DNA of 6,569 nt. It comes from Puniceicoccales bacterium. Its GTDB lineage: Bacteria > Verrucomicrobiota > Verrucomicrobiia > Opitutales > LL51. Location: contig JAIRLD010000124.1 of the NCBI GenBank assembly GCA_031259665.1, forward strand, positions 1 through 6,569, in the 5' to 3' direction. Below, piece by piece: positions 6,105-6,569 of this stretch. The notes below the pieces were generated by a model. It ran no database searches and was not told the origin of the DNA. It worked only from the letters and a program-made list of their open reading frames with translations. Each line of letters starts with the position of its first letter. The stretch's first letter is position 1. Both the position numbers and the translations under genes were made by a program.

Positions 6105-6398
6105 GTGACATTTTCAATACAGTCTCGACAGAAGTTTTGCGTGAAAAATCGCTTCGGTCTCCACGCTACACCGGCGGCAATGATTGTGAGAATTATCAAT
6201 AAGTATAAGGATATTGAGGTTTGGGTCCGCAGGTTCGATGAGCAGGTTAATGGGAAAAGTATCATGGGGTTGATGATGCTCGAGGCCTATTGTGGAACGG
6301 AACTCCTCTTTATCATCGAAGGCGGCTCCATCACCGAACAGCGTGCTTTAATCGGAGAACTTAAGGAACTTTTTGAGAAAAAATTTTTTGAGGAATAA
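6105..6398 (+). CDS. ptsH: Phosphocarrier protein HPr of the PTS
   Basis: HPr is the cytoplasmic relay of the phosphoenolpyruvate phosphotransferase system: enzyme I phosphorylates its active-site histidine and HPr passes the phosphate to EIIA. The 97-residue product has N-R-F-G-L-H20-A-T-P-A-A, the active-site loop (His15 in the usual numbering). It also has G-K-S52-I-M-G-L-M-M-L, the regulatory serine site (Ser46) recognised by HPr kinase/phosphorylase where that enzyme exists. The usual length is 85-90, with the extra residues mostly at a charged C-terminus. The conserved arginine two residues after the histidine (H-A-R-P-A) is threonine here, so transfer kinetics may differ. No enzyme I or EIIA gene is visible; the window ends about 170 bp later. 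The role may be regulatory (nitrogen-type PTS) rather than sugar uptake. The GTG start rests on the strong Shine-Dalgarno; the stop is TAA. Confidence 0.92.
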   Translation: MTFSIQSRQKFCVKNRFGLHATPAAMIVRIINKYKDIEVWVRRFDEQVNGKSIMGLMMLEAYCGTELLFIIEGGSITEQRALIGELKELFEKKFFEE

Positions 6399-6443
6399 TC
6401 CCCGAGAGGGGAATCCCCGAGAGGGGAATCCTTGAGAGGGGAA
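6399..6443. repeat. Three tandem 15-bp palindromic repeats after ptsH
   Basis: The unit TCCCCGAGAGGGGAA occurs at 6399-6413 and 6414-6428, and as TCCTTGAGAGGGGAA at 6429-6443. Each of the first two is itself a small hairpin (CCCC-GAGA-GGGG). They start at the base after the ptsH stop codon. Confidence 0.85.
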
Positions 6444-6503
6444 TCCTTCCCCTCTAACCCCTTACAAGGAGTCGTAGACTCCTTGGCCTTGCTACGCAAG
6501 GCC
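6435..6503. repeat. Series of hairpins with three-base loops
   Basis: Three perfect stems follow one another: AGAGGGGAA-tcc-TTCCCCTCT (6435-6455, 9 bp), CAAGGAGTC-gta-GACTCCTTG (6465-6485, 9 bp) and GGCCTTGC-tac-GCAAGGCC (6485-6503, 8 bp). All have 3-nt loops, and the gta and tac loops are reverse complements. They could act as ptsH mRNA 3' structures, or be REP/palindromic-element-type dispersed repeats; no T-tract follows that would make a classical terminator. Confidence 0.75.
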
Positions 6504-6531
6504 CCCCCGCGGCGTTTGGGCCGCGGGGGGG
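6502..6531. other. GC-only 12-bp hairpin leading into the G tract
   Basis: CCCCCCCGCGGC (6502-6513) pairs with GCCGCGGGGGGG (6520-6531) around the loop GTTTGG. It is the most stable structure in the window and its first bases overlap the preceding hairpin. Its 3' arm merges into a long G run, so part of the stem may reflect assembly or read quality. Confidence 0.6.
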
Positions 6532-6551
6532 GGGGGGGGGGGGGGGGGGGG
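6525..6551. repeat. 27-bp G homopolymer
   Basis: Positions 6525-6551 are all G, next to the window end, followed by TCGGGGTGGGCCCACAAA. Such tracts can vary in length by slippage. They are also a common sequencing artefact at contig ends, so the exact length is not trustworthy. Confidence 0.7.
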
Positions 6552-6569
6552 TCGGGGTGGGCCCACAAA

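Noticed and set aside
6399..6443. CRISPR array
   Set aside because: Units are 15 bp, directly adjacent and palindromic, without spacers.
6287..6568. Proline-rich minus-strand ORF with D-S-P-L-G repeats
   Set aside because: It is created by the antisense of HPr, the 15-bp repeats and the G tract; the repeat pattern follows the DNA repeats, not a protein.
1..6569. tRNA, rRNA or insertion-sequence transposase
   Set aside because: No cloverleaf-like segment, ribosomal signature or transposase motif was seen on either strand.

Overview
The window looks like part of the genome of a host-associated, probably obligate intracellular bacterium with moderately AT-rich DNA. The clues are a transporter of the hydroxy/aromatic amino acid permease (HAAAP) family, an MFS carrier that resembles the nutrient importers of intracellular bacteria, two secreted-type repeat proteins (one with an ankyrin-like stretch), a PTS phosphocarrier HPr, and visible gene decay. 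I cannot fix the lineage from sequence alone: Chlamydiota, Holosporales-type Alphaproteobacteria and Legionellales-like Gammaproteobacteria all fit.

Left third (1-2190): The window opens in the last 45 codons of a trypsin/V8-like serine protease. Next come two tandem paralogs built from L-T-x-E-Q type repeats. Each is preceded by a nearly identical ~91-bp cassette carrying a perfect TTGACA. The first paralog (234-812) has a signal peptide and is intact as an ORF. It appears cut short by a frameshift, and a scrambled remnant of its missing 3' half survives at 813-1026. The second (1193-2155) keeps the full body, including an ankyrin-like segment and a PPEL C-terminus. It has lost the start codon and signal peptide and contains an in-frame TGA.

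Middle (2190-4350): A full-length HAAAP transporter frame (2251-3450) is interrupted at codon 36 by TGA. An ATG overlaps its terminal TGA and opens a ~100-codon frame that is free of TAA/TAG but has two in-frame TGAs. On the minus strand is an unrecognised gene with a frameshift and no usable start (about 3735-4346).

Right third (4347-6569): This part is better preserved and less AT-rich. A minus-strand two-gene operon encodes an MFS transporter and a small basic membrane-anchored protein. Divergent from it is ptsH (HPr), read from a GTG behind a strong Shine-Dalgarno. After HPr the window ends in three 15-bp palindromic repeats, a run of back-to-back hairpins with 3-nt loops, a GC-rich hairpin and a 27-bp G homopolymer.

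The most curious pattern is that premature stops in otherwise continuous long frames are all TGA (1613, 2356, 3519, 3540), while the other recognisable genes end in TAA or TAG. Ordinary pseudogene decay is the simpler explanation, because the intact genes use only TGG for tryptophan and the decayed remnant at 813-1026 also contains TAG. TGA recoding or readthrough is still worth testing.
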